Of a stretch of DNA of 58,809 bases, positions 8,902 to 17,419 are shown one piece after another; the first letter of the stretch is position 1; every line of letters begins with the position of its first letter. Source of the stretch: an uncultured Acidobacteriia bacterium (GTDB lineage Bacteria > Acidobacteriota > Terriglobia > Bryobacterales > Bryobacteraceae); NCBI GenBank assembly GCA_903900705.1, contig CAIUOG010000012.1:1-58809 (forward strand). The letters run 5' to 3'. Under the pieces are notes generated by a model that was not told the DNA's origin, ran no database searches, and saw only the letters and a program-made list of their open reading frames with translations. The position numbers were made by a program, and so were the translations under genes.

Positions 8902-9037
8902 GCGTCTGATATACAGCCGATAAAAATAACCGATGACGCCTGGCTTGCCCGACGGTGAGCCCATCATAGATAATCGGAAGTTCATCGGGCTGAAACCGTG
9001 TTTGAAGTGGCCCCAATTCACTGATCCTCCAAATACC

Positions 9038-10051
9038 ATGACAAAATACAAACTCGAATACATCTGGCTTGACGGCAACCAGCCCGTTCCCAGCCTGCGC
9101 GGTAAGACTCAGCTCAAGTCATTCGACGGCGTTCCGACCCTCGAAGATATGCCTCTCTGGGGCTTTGACGGCAGCTCCACGATGCAGGCCGAGGGCAAGA
9201 GCTCTGACTGTATCCTGAAGCCGGTCGCGCTCTACCCCGACGCAAGCCGCAAGGACGCGTTCATCGTCCTTTGTGAAGTCATGCACCCGGATGGCACGCC
9301 GCACTCCACCAACTATCGCGCCACCATCGAGAACGATCCCGATCTCTGGGTTGGTCTCGAACAGGAATACTTCCTGTATCAGGACGGTCGTCCGCTCGGC
9401 TTCCCGGAAGGCGGCTACCCGGCTCCGCAGGGTCCGTACTATTGCGGCGTCGGATTCAAGTACATGGGCGACATTGCCCGTGAGATCGTCGAAGAGCACC
9501 TTGAACTCTGTCTCGCGGCCGGCATTAACCATGAAGGCATCAACGCCGAAGTGGCCAAGGGCCAGTGGGAATTCCAGATCTTCGCCAAGGGTTCGGCAAA
9601 AGCTGCCGATGACGTCTGGGTTGCTCGCTACCTGTTGATGCGCCTTTGCGAGAAGTACTCGGTTGATGTCGAATTCCATTGCAAGCCCATCAAGGGTGAC
9701 TGGAATGGCTCCGGCATGCACACCAACTTCTCCACCAAGTACATTCGCGAAGTGGGTGGCAAGGAATACTTCGAAGCCCTGATGGCTGCTTTCTCCGCCA
9801 ACGTTGCGGAACACATTGCCGTCTATGGCCCGGACAATCACCTCCGCCTCACGGGTCATCACGAAACCCAATCGATCGACAAGTTCAGCTACGGTCTGTC
9901 CGACCGCGGCGCTTCGATCCGCATGCCCGTGAACTTCATTAAGAACGGCTACAAGGGTTACCTGGAAGATCGCCGTCCGAACTCGGCTGGCGACCCCTAC
10001 CAGATCGTTTCCCGGATCCTCAAGACCATCAACAGCGTTCCGAAGCCGTAA
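9038..10051 (+). CDS. glnII: Glutamine synthetase, type II (eukaryotic type)
   Basis: 337 aa. ATP-dependent ligation of ammonia to glutamate. The short length and motifs are those of the GSII class: KYKLEYIWLDG at the N-terminus, WGFDGSSTMQAEG near residue 38, INAEVAKGQWEFQ near 170, GMHTNFST near 227 and RLTGHHETQSIDKFSYG near 270. GSII lacks the adenylylation tyrosine loop of GSI, so control should be transcriptional or allosteric. The ATG at 9038 is chosen because it aligns with the family's usual N-terminus; an in-frame ATG at 8933 would add 35 residues without GS similarity. No good Shine-Dalgarno sequence is seen. The gene ends just before a strong bidirectional terminator. Confidence 0.93.
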   Translation: MTKYKLEYIWLDGNQPVPSLRGKTQLKSFDGVPTLEDMPLWGFDGSSTMQAEGKSSDCILKPVALYPDASRKDAFIVLCEVMHPDGTPHSTNYRATIENDPDLWVGLEQEYFLYQDGRPLGFPEGGYPAPQGPYYCGVGFKYMGDIAREIVEEHLELCLAAGINHEGINAEVAKGQWEFQIFAKGSAKAADDVWVARYLLMRLCEKYSVDVEFHCKPIKGDWNGSGMHTNFSTKYIREVGGKEYFEALMAAFSANVAEHIAVYGPDNHLRLTGHHETQSIDKFSYGLSDRGASIRMPVNFIKNGYKGYLEDRRPNSAGDPYQIVSRILKTINSVPKP

Positions 10052-10077
10052 TTCGCTTCGACACGGCACAGCAATTC

Positions 10078-10110
10078 AAAAGCCCCGGTCACCCGACCGG
10101 GGCTTTTTCT
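10078..10110. terminator. Bidirectional intrinsic terminator
   Basis: AAAAGCCCCGGTC (10078-10090) pairs with GACCGGGGCTTTTT (10095-10108): a 9- to 13-bp perfect stem with a 4-nt loop, A-run on one side and T-run on the other. It terminates the glutamine synthetase transcript on the plus strand and the 416-aa membrane protein transcript on the minus strand, whose stop codon lies just beyond it. Confidence 0.9.
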
Positions 10111-10112
10111 GC

Positions 10113-11363
10113 TTAGTGACTGAGTTCCACCGCCGCCGCGCAACGTGTCAACGCACTGGACAGGCTGGCATGCAGGCCTTCGGATCCATAGATCAGTGCC
10201 GGCTGACCGTTGTTCCATTGGAATGCACAAACACTCTGGTCACCCGTGCGCTGTCGAACTTCCCGCATGACATCCTGAGGCGGTCGGTTCCCGTAGGAGG
10301 ACAGTGCCCGGTTGAGCCTGCTGAGCGAGCCCTGAAAACTCGCCTGAGAAAACTCCGCTTGCGGCGGAGCCTGAATTGGCTTCAGAGACGAGGCGGGCTT
10401 TGCTCCTCCAGGGGCCGATTTTACGGGGACGGAATTCGGGGCAGCCGTGTCAGCCGGATTCGATGCCCCGGCACTACCCGCGTTGAGATTCGTCGCCGTT
10501 GCGGCCGTGCCGGCCTTGGCGGAAAACTGAGTCCACATCAGGCCCGCGCCAATCATCACGGTCGCCAGCACACCCACCGCTGTAATCCGCTTGCCGACCG
10601 AAGGTCCCGGTGCGCGCTGGACCTGCGTCAGTGCCTCACTGGTGGAAGAGAGATTTCGCTCCAGCTTTGAAATTGTGGCGGACGCCTGCGCGTTTTCAAG
10701 ACGCCGCGCCCGACTTTCCGTCTCCAGTTGCTGCTGTGTTTGAAACCACTGGGCTCTTACCGTAGCCAGTTCGGTCTTGCGCTGATTATGCTGGCGTTCC
10801 AGCGACCGCTGAATCTTCGCCCATTCTTTGCGCTGCCGGTCAACTTCCACCTGTGCTTCCGGACTCAGTGACGGTTTTTCCGGACCATGCACTGCGCCGG
10901 CCTTTTCGGGCACAGGGCTGGACTCAGAATCACGGATGGAAGAAAGCTCCGTCCGAAGATTCAGACTCTCTTCTTTCTCAGCCGCAAGCTGCTCCTGCAG
11001 GTCCTGCACGGACAAGACCGCGCGCAGAATGGCATGATCTTTTTCTTTGATCTGCCGCCGGAGTTCGCTCACCTCATCCGGTGCGCCGGACTCGGAGAAC
11101 AGCTGTAGGTCCCCATCGCCGCCAGCCACCGCCAGGGAGGTGATCATGGCGCCACCGTCCAACTCATCGCCCCCGAAATCCGCGGCGTAGGGACCTCCGT
11201 CAGAACCAGCGATTGAATCCGGAAGAGCCTTAAATTGCCCGGGGCGGCGCTGCCTCGACCGGCTCGATCCACCTGGCGGGCCACCCGCGATTCCTGCGAC
11301 TCCGGCGAAGAAGCCGGGTTTGGCTGGCGACTCTTGACCGCCCTGTGCGTCCTGATCGGGCAT
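10113..11363 (-). CDS. Coiled-coil protein with one membrane segment, unknown function
   Basis: 416 aa. I do not recognise the family. The N-terminal 100 residues are Gly/Pro/Arg-rich and probably disordered. A long charged helical region (about residues 115-260) with ELRRQIKEKDHAILR and ERQHNQRKTELATVR segments looks like a coiled coil. One transmembrane helix (about residues 285-305, VGVLATVMIGAGLMW) is followed by an Ala/Pro/Ser-rich linker and a small C-terminal domain of about 90 residues. The start at 11363 is chosen because GCAGGAG lies ten bases upstream; the frame is open for 50 more codons without a matching signal. It lies downstream of the PfkB kinase gene on the same strand with a 58-base gap. 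Confidence 0.75.
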   Translation of the reverse strand: MPDQDAQGGQESPAKPGFFAGVAGIAGGPPGGSSRSRQRRPGQFKALPDSIAGSDGGPYAADFGGDELDGGAMITSLAVAGGDGDLQLFSESGAPDEVSELRRQIKEKDHAILRAVLSVQDLQEQLAAEKEESLNLRTELSSIRDSESSPVPEKAGAVHGPEKPSLSPEAQVEVDRQRKEWAKIQRSLERQHNQRKTELATVRAQWFQTQQQLETESRARRLENAQASATISKLERNLSSTSEALTQVQRAPGPSVGKRITAVGVLATVMIGAGLMWTQFSAKAGTAATATNLNAGSAGASNPADTAAPNSVPVKSAPGGAKPASSLKPIQAPPQAEFSQASFQGSLSRLNRALSSYGNRPPQDVMREVRQRTGDQSVCAFQWNNGQPALIYGSEGLHASLSSALTRCAAAVELSH

Positions 11364-11421
11364 ACGACTGTATCTCCTGCAAGTAGTATCGGAGAACAAG
11401 TCGAAGAACTTTAGGCCATTC

Positions 11422-12321
11422 TCACCGCGCAGCCAGCCACTGGCGCGTCTCCTCCCAATTGCGAACACCCGCCGTGGCGCCCACCTTCTGCACCGCCAGA
11501 CCGCCCACCGCATTGGCCAGGTCTCCGGCTTCTTCGATACTCATGCCCCGCTGCAGCCCCGAAACAAAGCCACCCGAAAAGCAATCCCCGGCGCCAGTGG
11601 TATCCGCCACTTCCACCGCGTGGCCCCGAATCCACGCGCCATCGGCCCAACAGCCCTTCGGACCCAGCTTGATGATCACGTGTTTCGCGCCCAGGTCGCG
11701 CAGCACTTTCGCCGCCTCGGCCGGATCGTGATACCCGGTGAGATGCAATGCCTCATCCTCATTCATCAGCGCGTAGTCCACCCAGGGCAGGGAGGGCGCA
11801 AGCACTTTCATCCACTCGCCTTCGGTGTCCCACTGCGCATCGAGCGACGTCCGCAGGCCGGCCTCCCGCGCTCGCTTCAAAAACTCCGGCGCAACCTTTC
11901 GAAGATGCCGCATCCTGTAGACTGCCGCCAGATGGAAGTGCGTGGCATCGGCAGGCAGGCTGAAAAACGGGAAATCTTCTGAGGCCGCGCCCAACTGATA
12001 CAACAGCGCGCGCTGGCCGTTCTTCCGGATCAGAGAGATCGCGATCGACGTCGGCGCATCCACATAACGCACCAGCGACGTATCCACTCCTACCCGCTCC
12101 AGGTGCTGCAGCACTGTATCGCCCGTCGCATCCCGGCCGATGAGTGAGGCAATACTCACCGGAACTCCCAGTTTCGCGATCGTATAAGAGGTGCTGCCGG
12201 CGTTGCCGCCCAGCTGTTGCTCCACCGTCTCCACAATGGTGGTCGCTTCATAGCGGACCTCTTCCACGGGACGGGCAAGAATATCGAAAACAACGTTACC
12301 GCAAACGACGACGCGATCCAT
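11422..12321 (-). CDS. PfkB family carbohydrate kinase
   Basis: 299 aa. A ribokinase-like sugar or nucleoside kinase. The first PfkB signature is represented by QQLGGNAGSTSYTIAKLG near residue 36, and the second, with the catalytic aspartate and anion hole, by DTTGAGDCFSGGF near 238. The substrate cannot be told from sequence alone; fructose, ribose, adenosine and 2-keto-3-deoxygluconate are all phosphorylated by members of this superfamily. It sits 16 bases after the preceding minus-strand membrane-protein gene, and probably belongs to the aroF transcript. A second, diverged PfkB protein is encoded at 52705-53793. Confidence 0.93.
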   Translation of the reverse strand: MDRVVVCGNVVFDILARPVEEVRYEATTIVETVEQQLGGNAGSTSYTIAKLGVPVSIASLIGRDATGDTVLQHLERVGVDTSLVRYVDAPTSIAISLIRKNGQRALLYQLGAASEDFPFFSLPADATHFHLAAVYRMRHLRKVAPEFLKRAREAGLRTSLDAQWDTEGEWMKVLAPSLPWVDYALMNEDEALHLTGYHDPAEAAKVLRDLGAKHVIIKLGPKGCWADGAWIRGHAVEVADTTGAGDCFSGGFVSGLQRGMSIEEAGDLANAVGGLAVQKVGATAGVRNWEETRQWLAAR

Positions 12322-12337
12322 AAGTCAATAGTTTGTT

Positions 12338-13258
12338 TTAGATACCGGCTGTGAGAGTTTCGAGGAGGCTCCTCGCCACCGGCCAGCGCCCCGCCACGCG
12401 CAGACCATTTTGTTCGAAGCTGCCCGAACCGAGCGTTCGGGCGAGTTCATCATCCGGGGGCAGGCTGTGATTCGCCATTCCCTCCCGGATCAGGCCCGCG
12501 GTATTGCGTAACTGGCTCGCCAGAACTCCGGCGTCCTCTTTGGTTTTGCAACTGGCATCGAGGCGCACTTCCATGCCGCCGGCAGACAAACCGCCGGTAA
12601 CCACGACGCGGTCGGCGGAAGTGAGCGCGGAAAGCATCAGGCGCATGCCCGGCGGCAGAATTGCCTGTTGCCGAAGCGTCTTTCCTGGCAGAGAAAGCCA
12701 GACCGGAGCATCCGGGATCGTCGTTGTTACCCGCTGCGCGGTCCTGGTAAGGCGGGTGGCGGCAAGGTCATCCGTACTTACCGCCAGAGCCATCACATCC
12801 TCGCGAACCGGCAGGAACGAAATCCGCCGCTGCGGCGTGGAACCCTGCATCCGGCAAAGGCTTTGGTAACACGAGCCGCCCTGTTGCCGCGCATAGCTGC
12901 TGAGCCGATTCCAGTCAAATCGGCCCTGCGCCAGGAAGTAATTCCCGCTGCTCGAAAACGAGGCATACACCTGATCCAGATCGCGCCGGTAGTCAAAGCC
13001 GGAACCATCGAGAAACTGCTTGTACTCTGGTTCGAGCGGAGCCTGCGACGGGGACAAAATCCCCGCCAACCGGAGGGCGGAGAAGTTGACGGAAACAACA
13101 ATCGACTCCTCCGCGGGAAAGCGGGACAACTGCAGAGCGGGGTCGGAAAAATCCCGATTGTCCCGCCACTTCAGCAACAGAGCCAGACCCGCCAGAGACA
13201 CGCCTGCGACGACAATTGCGATCGTGACGCGTCTCTGCCAGGTCATTCGTTTAAGCAA
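12338..13258 (-). CDS. Single-pass membrane protein of unknown function
   Basis: 306 aa. A basic N-terminus ([10 protein letters not shown]) and one transmembrane helix (about residues 11-28) anchor a large domain likely to lie outside the cytoplasm. That domain has an alternating beta/alpha look with [17 protein letters not shown] near residue 48 and two cysteines close together ([13 protein letters not shown], near residue 130) that could form a disulfide. The pattern recalls acidobacterial DUF3352-like proteins, which score a quantity per molecule, but I do not claim the family. The start overlaps the aroF stop by eight bases, so translation is probably coupled. A role in aromatic synthesis is not implied by the sequence. 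Confidence 0.8.
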   Translation of the reverse strand: MLKRMTWQRRVTIAIVVAGVSLAGLALLLKWRDNRDFSDPALQLSRFPAEESIVVSVNFSALRLAGILSPSQAPLEPEYKQFLDGSGFDYRRDLDQVYASFSSSGNYFLAQGRFDWNRLSSYARQQGGSCYQSLCRMQGSTPQRRISFLPVREDVMALAVSTDDLAATRLTRTAQRVTTTIPDAPVWLSLPGKTLRQQAILPPGMRLMLSALTSADRVVVTGGLSAGGMEVRLDASCKTKEDAGVLASQLRNTAGLIREGMANHSLPPDDELARTLGSGSFEQNGLRVAGRWPVARSLLETLTAGI

Positions 13259-14291
13259 CCGCCAGTTCGGACTGCCGTTCCAGCTTCCAGAGCTTTTGAT
13301 AGCCCTGCAGCATCTGCATCATTTCGCGGAAGCCTTCAATCGTCAGTGACTGAGCACCATCGCTGACCGCCTTTTCCGGACACGGGTGAACTTCCACAAT
13401 CATGCCGTCCGCGCCTACCGCCACGGCGGCCTTCGCGATCGCCGGCACCAGGCTGCGCTTGCCAACAGCGTGGCTCGGGTCGATGATCACCGGCAGGTGA
13501 GTCAGTTCGTTCAGCACCGGCACCGCACTGATGTCACAGGTGTTCCGTGTCGCCGTTTCGAAGGTCCGGATGCCGCGTTCGCAGAGCATCACCTGCGGAT
13601 TGCCGTGCGCCACAATGTACTCGGCGGACATCAGCAGTTCCTTGATGGTCGCGCTCAGACCGCGCTTCAGCATCACCGGGCGGCCGCAGCGGCCCAACAC
13701 CTTGAGCAGCGCGAAGTTCTGCATGTTCCGCGCGCCCACCTGCATGATGTCGGCATACTCGGCCACCAGGCTCACGTCCTGATCGCTCATCACTTCGGTG
13801 ATGACCGCGAGGCCGGTCGCTTCACGCGCCTTGGCCAGCAACTTCAGGCCGTCGCCGGCCATGCCCTGGAAATCGTACGGGGAGGTGCGGGGCTTGAATG
13901 CGCCACCGCGCAGAATCGTCGCGCCCGCCGCGGCAACGGCTTCCGCCGTCTCCATAATCTGCTTTTCGCTTTCCACCGAGCACGGACCCGCCATCGTGAT
14001 GAATTCGTCACCGCCGATTTCCGCCTTGCCCACCTTGATCACAGTGCGCTCCTTGCGGAACTCCTTGCTGACAAACTTGTACGGCGCTGAAATCCGGACC
14101 GCCTTTTCCACGCCGGGCGTCGCTTCGAGCGATTCCAGACAAGCGGTGACGTCTCCGCCGGAGCCAACGACGCCGATCACAACTCTTTCCTCGCCTTCGA
14201 TTGAGTGCACCCGAAATCCGAAATCGCGAATCCGTTCACAGACATGGTCAACTTCCTGCTTCGTGGCATGTTGCCGCATTGAGATAATCAT
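13251..14291 (-). CDS. aroF: 3-deoxy-7-phosphoheptulonate synthase (DAHP synthase, type I beta)
   Basis: 346 aa. First enzyme of the shikimate pathway, condensing phosphoenolpyruvate and erythrose 4-phosphate. An N-terminal ferredoxin-like regulatory domain (residues 1-70, [17 protein letters not shown]) precedes the TIM barrel with [13 protein letters not shown] near 98, [15 protein letters not shown] near 125, [12 protein letters not shown] near 205 and [14 protein letters not shown] near 270. ATG 14291 is chosen because it gives the family's usual N-terminus; 59 extra open codons upstream correspond to the attenuator leader read out of frame. A terminator and an aromatic-rich leader peptide directly precede it, so expression is very likely attenuated by aromatic aminoacyl-tRNA supply. 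A short overlap couples it to the downstream membrane protein. Confidence 0.96.
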   Translation of the reverse strand: MIISMRQHATKQEVDHVCERIRDFGFRVHSIEGEERVVIGVVGSGGDVTACLESLEATPGVEKAVRISAPYKFVSKEFRKERTVIKVGKAEIGGDEFITMAGPCSVESEKQIMETAEAVAAAGATILRGGAFKPRTSPYDFQGMAGDGLKLLAKAREATGLAVITEVMSDQDVSLVAEYADIMQVGARNMQNFALLKVLGRCGRPVMLKRGLSATIKELLMSAEYIVAHGNPQVMLCERGIRTFETATRNTCDISAVPVLNELTHLPVIIDPSHAVGKRSLVPAIAKAAVAVGADGMIVEVHPCPEKAVSDGAQSLTIEGFREMMQMLQGYQKLWKLERQSELAVA

Positions 14292-14310
14292 CTTCTTGCC
14301 TTCGACTCTC

Positions 14311-14343
14311 CAAAAATAAAAAACCCACTCTTGCGAGTGGGTT
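14311..14343 (-). terminator. Attenuator terminator of the aroF leader (3:4 hairpin)
   Basis: On the minus strand AACCCACTC (14343-14335) pairs perfectly with GAGTGGGTT (14330-14322) around a GCAA loop, followed by TTTTTATTTTT. This is a textbook intrinsic terminator only 20 bases before the aroF start codon, so it cannot be the end of an upstream gene and must be read through for aroF to be expressed. Its 5' arm overlaps segment 3 (14347-14336), which can instead pair with segment 2. Confidence 0.9.
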
Positions 14344-14372
14344 GGTTCCGAAAAACTTGCTTCGACCGCAGG

Positions 14373-14439
14373 GTCAAAACCAACACCACTATGGAGTAGG
14401 GCTCCAAAATCGGTAGCTAAACCAATAGGTGTGGTTGAC
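14373..14439 (-). promoter_or_regulatory. Alternative pairings of the aroF attenuator (1:2 and 2:3)
   Basis: Segment 1 (14439-14428, GTCAACCACACC, inside the leader peptide codons) can pair with segment 2 (14387-14373, GGTGTTGGTTTTGAC). Segment 2 (14390-14378, AGTGGTGTTGGTT) can instead pair with segment 3 (14347-14336, AACCAACCCACT) with a single bulge, and that would destroy the terminator. These 1:2, 2:3 and 3:4 options are the defining geometry of trp-type attenuation. A ribosome stalled on the aromatic codons that follow segment 1 would cover it and favour 2:3, letting polymerase into aroF. Confidence 0.85.
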
Positions 14440-14445
14440 GGCCAT
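14389..14445 (-). CDS. Aromatic-rich leader peptide of the aroF attenuator
   Basis: An 18-codon open reading frame, [18 protein letters not shown], ending TAG. Six of 18 residues are aromatic (Tyr7, Trp8, Phe9, Tyr11, Phe13, Trp14), including all three products of the pathway that DAHP synthase starts. The stop codon lies at the edge of pairing segment 2, as in classical attenuators. The ATG is only a few bases after the candidate -10 box, so the message may be nearly leaderless; that would also explain the poor Shine-Dalgarno sequence. The frame stays open upstream to a GTG six codons earlier, adding another Tyr-Trp and a Phe, but those codons would overlap the promoter. The peptide is probably regulatory only and degraded. 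Confidence 0.85.
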   Translation of the reverse strand: MAVNHTYWFSYRFWSPTP

Positions 14446-14453
14446 GAAGTCCC

Positions 14454-14481
14454 AATATAGCACTCCAAAATCGGAATGCAA
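14454..14481 (-). promoter_or_regulatory. Candidate promoter of the aroF leader
   Basis: On the minus strand TTGCAT (14481-14476) and TATATT (14459-14454) are 16 bases apart, and TGC directly before TATATT makes an extended -10 element. Transcription would begin around 14450-14447, just before the leader-peptide ATG at 14445. A 12-base repeat CCGATTTTGGAG occurs in the spacer (14474-14463) and again inside the leader (14413-14402). Confidence 0.5.
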
Positions 14482-14542
14482 GCGGCCCGGGAAAGATTTT
14501 TTCAGTTTTCCGGTAACCACTTTTACGTGGTGTATGTTCTGC

Positions 14543-15607
14543 TCATTGGAGCCCAGCAATAACAGCATCAGTCACTTGAGCCGTCTTGCTCCTTCCACCA
14601 AGATCCGGTGTACGTATCTTCGTCTCGGCCAGCACGGTCACAATCGACTGTTCGATCTCGCCCGCCGCCACCGCGTGACCCAGGTGTTCCAGCATCTGCG
14701 CGGCGCACAAAAACGTCGCCAGAGGATTCACGATTCCCTGAAAGGCAATGTCCGGCGCGGAGCCGTGGACCGGCTCGAACATCGACGGATTGCGGCGACT
14801 CGGATCCAGATTCGCACTCGGCGCCAGCCCCATGCTGCCCACAATCATCGCCGAGATATCACTCAGGATGTCGCCGAACAGATTCGATGCCACCACCACG
14901 TCAAAGCTCTCCGGGCGACGGATGAAATTCATTGCCGCTGCATCCACCAGCAATGTCTCGGTCGCAATATCGGGATACTCCGCCGCCACGGCCTGAAACG
15001 CCCGGTCCCACAGCACCAGCGAATACCCTTGGGCGTTGGACTTCGTCACGCTGGTGACTTTCTTCTTGCGATTGCGCTTTCTCGCCAGTTCAAACGCTAC
15101 CCGCACCACCCGGTCCACCCCGCGGCGGGTGAAGACAGAGGTCTGGACGGCCACTTCTTCCGGCTGTTCGTGATAGACGAAGCCGCCAATCTGGGCATAC
15201 TCGCCCTCCGTGTTCTCCCGCACCACCACCAGATCGATCTCTTCGTTCCGCCGCAGAGCCAGCGGCGAAGCCACGCCTTTATAGAGCCTTGCCGGGCGGA
15301 TATTCGCGTATTGATCGAAGGTCCGGCGAATGGGCAGCAGCAATCCGTTGAGAGTGATGTGGTCCGGCACCGACGGATGCCCGACGGCGCCGAGCAAAAT
15401 GGCTTCGCTTTTTCGGAGTTGTTCGAGGAAGTCGGCGGGGGCCATCCGACCATGCTGATGGTAGTAGTCTGAACCCCACGGATAGTCGGTGTATTCAAGG
15501 TGGAAGCCGTGCTTCGCCTGCAGGGGCGTCAGCAACCGTTTCACCTCTGGAATCACTTCCTGGCCAACACCGTCTCCGGCGATCACTGCAATCTGGTGGG
15601 TCTTCAT
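14543..15607 (-). CDS. D-malate/tartrate dehydrogenase (isopropylmalate-dehydrogenase family)
   Basis: 354 aa. A metal- and NAD-dependent beta-decarboxylating dehydrogenase. The N-terminal GDGVGQEVIPEVKR, LLPIRRTFDQYANIRP near residue 87, VVRENTEGEYAQIGG near 128 and SNLFGDILSDISAM near 235 place it in the isocitrate/isopropylmalate family. The pattern AVGHPSVPDHITLNGLLLP and the ENTEGEY loop are closer to the tartrate/D-malate dehydrogenase branch (DmlA/TtuC) than to LeuB, and no leuA, leuC or leuD gene is close by. It lies 18 bases after modC, so it is probably the last gene of modBC; that link is unexplained. A LeuB role remains possible. Confidence 0.82.
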   Translation of the reverse strand: MKTHQIAVIAGDGVGQEVIPEVKRLLTPLQAKHGFHLEYTDYPWGSDYYHQHGRMAPADFLEQLRKSEAILLGAVGHPSVPDHITLNGLLLPIRRTFDQYANIRPARLYKGVASPLALRRNEEIDLVVVRENTEGEYAQIGGFVYHEQPEEVAVQTSVFTRRGVDRVVRVAFELARKRNRKKKVTSVTKSNAQGYSLVLWDRAFQAVAAEYPDIATETLLVDAAAMNFIRRPESFDVVVASNLFGDILSDISAMIVGSMGLAPSANLDPSRRNPSMFEPVHGSAPDIAFQGIVNPLATFLCAAQMLEHLGHAVAAGEIEQSIVTVLAETKIRTPDLGGRSKTAQVTDAVIAGLQ

Positions 15608-15625
15608 GGGAACCTACCAGTGTAA

Positions 15626-16684
15626 TTACCGGAGTTGGCGCAGGCTCTCCGCGGGGATTTCCACCCACAGATCGTCCGGCTTCTCCCGCCAGACTTCTCG
15701 TGGGACATCGACGATCAACTCCTCGCCAAAATCGGCACGGATCGACTGCGGACGCTCCAGAACACGGGGCGTTTCCACGCGAATCCTGTTCGGCCCCGGT
15801 TTCGTCGCCAGCCGTAATTCCTCGGGGCGGGCACACAACGTGACGCGATCCCCTTTGAAGCAGCCACGCAAATGCGGGCCATTCCATTCCTGCCCGAGTA
15901 ACCGCACGCGGCTGGTCTGGCGTCCGGGATCCATAGCCAGCACTTCCGCCTCATAGAGGTTGAAATCCCCCAGCAGGCGCGCCACAGCCGGGGTTCCGGG
16001 GTTTTGCAGCAGTTCCAGCGGCGAACCGCGGTGCACGATTCGCCCCGCGTCGTAGATCAACACCTGGTCCGCCAGCGCGAAGCATTCTTCGAGGTCGTGC
16101 GTCACCAGCAGCATCGGAATCCGAAGCGTCGCTTTCATCTCCAGAATCACGGAGTAGAGGTCTCGCCGCAGAACCGCGTCGAGTCCGCGCCCGGGTTCGT
16201 CCAGCAGCAGAGCAGCCGGTTCCGCAATCAACGCCCGTGCGATGGATGCCCGCTGTTTCTGGCCACCGGAAAGCTCGCGCGGATACCGTCCGGCCAGGTC
16301 CGTCAGACGAAAGCTTTCCAGCAGTTCCGCAATTCGCCGATGGCGTTCCAGCCGGGGCAGGGAATCAGCGGCGAACGCGAGGTTTTGCCGGACGGTCATA
16401 TGGGGAAACAGCGCGTAGTTCTGGAACACATAACCGCAGCGGCGTTCCTGGGGCCGCAGATGGACGGTCGCGCCGGAATCGTAAAGTATCCGGTCGCCCA
16501 GCATGATCCGTCCGCTGTCCGGAGCCACGAATCCCGCAATCGCGTCCAGTGTGAGAGTCTTACCCGCACCGCTGGGCCCGTAGAGCACCGTTACGCCGGG
16601 CTCGGCGTTAAATTGCGCTTCCAGGCTGTAGCCGCTGGATTCGCGGCCACCGGCAAACGCCTTCGTAAAGTTCGCCTGAATCAT
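15626..16684 (-). CDS. modC: Molybdate ABC transporter ATP-binding protein
   Basis: 352 aa. The ATPase of a molybdate (or tungstate) importer. Walker A GPSGAGKT lies near residue 38, the ABC signature LSGGQKQRASIARAL near 132 and Walker B ALLLDEPGRGLD near 152, with the switch histidine in LLVTHDLEE near 185. The last 80-100 residues form the TOBE/Mop domain expected for ModC, which senses or binds oxyanions. Its start overlaps the modB stop (ATGA, 16681-16684), so translation is coupled. The binding protein ModA is not next to it and must be elsewhere. The D-malate dehydrogenase-like gene follows 18 bases later. Confidence 0.9.
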   Translation of the reverse strand: MIQANFTKAFAGGRESSGYSLEAQFNAEPGVTVLYGPSGAGKTLTLDAIAGFVAPDSGRIMLGDRILYDSGATVHLRPQERRCGYVFQNYALFPHMTVRQNLAFAADSLPRLERHRRIAELLESFRLTDLAGRYPRELSGGQKQRASIARALIAEPAALLLDEPGRGLDAVLRRDLYSVILEMKATLRIPMLLVTHDLEECFALADQVLIYDAGRIVHRGSPLELLQNPGTPAVARLLGDFNLYEAEVLAMDPGRQTSRVRLLGQEWNGPHLRGCFKGDRVTLCARPEELRLATKPGPNRIRVETPRVLERPQSIRADFGEELIVDVPREVWREKPDDLWVEIPAESLRQLR

Positions 16685-17361
16685 GCCGCCCGCCGTTGCT
16701 CCAGCCGGTTGGCCACGAAAACGATGACGGCGGTCAGTATCGAGATCACGATCACCAGCAGCCGAGCCACCCGGGTATTCCCCGCTTCCACAGCATCGAA
16801 GATGGCGATGGCGGCGGTCTGGGTTCTGCCGGGAATGTCACCCGCGATCATGAGGGTCGCCCCGAAATCGCCCAGCGACCGTGCAAAAGCCAGCGCCGTC
16901 GCAGCGGCAATCGGACGCCTCGCCAGTGGCAGGCTGATCTTCCAGAAGATGCGCCATTCCGAAGCGCCCAGACTACGTCCGGCGCGTTCACAGGCATGAT
17001 CCACGCTTTCAAGCGCCGCCCGCGAAGACTTCACCAGTAGCGGAATTGCGTGCAGCGTGGAGGCAATCACGGCCGCGCGCCACGTGAACACCAGCGGCGA
17101 GCCGGTCACTTCCTCCCAGGCCCGCCCAATCCAGCTGGTGCGACCGATCACCACCAGCAGATAGTAGCCGAGGACCGTCGGGGGAAGTGCGAGCGGCAGC
17201 GTCGAAAGGGCGTCCACCAGTTCCTTCCCGGTGAATGAGCGATTCGCCAGCAGCCACGCCAGCCAGATGCCCAATGCCAGCGAGATGATTGTCGCGGAAG
17301 CCGCGACCTGCAGGCTCAGCCAGAGTGGGAACCAGTCGAGCGGTGTGGGAGAGACCGGCAT
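16681..17361 (-). CDS. modB: Molybdate ABC transporter permease
   Basis: 226 aa, the usual size of ModB. Five to six hydrophobic helices are seen, with the coupling EAA-like loop GRSLGASEWRIFWKISLPLA near residue 148 contacting the ATPase. The segment LPLALPPTVLGYYLL near residue 57 is characteristic of ModB rather than of sulfate permeases. It is the first gene of the modB-modC(-dehydrogenase) transcript; the 58 bases before it show no convincing Moco riboswitch, being too short. Start at the ATG 17361, which gives the expected N-terminal helix. Confidence 0.93.
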   Translation of the reverse strand: MPVSPTPLDWFPLWLSLQVAASATIISLALGIWLAWLLANRSFTGKELVDALSTLPLALPPTVLGYYLLVVIGRTSWIGRAWEEVTGSPLVFTWRAAVIASTLHAIPLLVKSSRAALESVDHACERAGRSLGASEWRIFWKISLPLARRPIAAATALAFARSLGDFGATLMIAGDIPGRTQTAAIAIFDAVEAGNTRVARLLVIVISILTAVIVFVANRLEQRRAA

Positions 17362-17419
17362 TGCGTCGGACTCTCATTTTGGCACAGCTCAGGATAAAAC
17401 AGAAAAGGGGTGGTTTGTT

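Noticed and set aside
8933..9037. N-terminal extension of glutamine synthetase
   Set aside because: The 35 added residues show no GS similarity; ATG 9038 matches the family start.
14292..14468. N-terminal extension of DAHP synthase
   Set aside because: It covers the attenuator terminator and leader peptide in another frame.
17362..17419. Moco riboswitch before modB
   Set aside because: The 58-base gap is too short and shows no matching stems.
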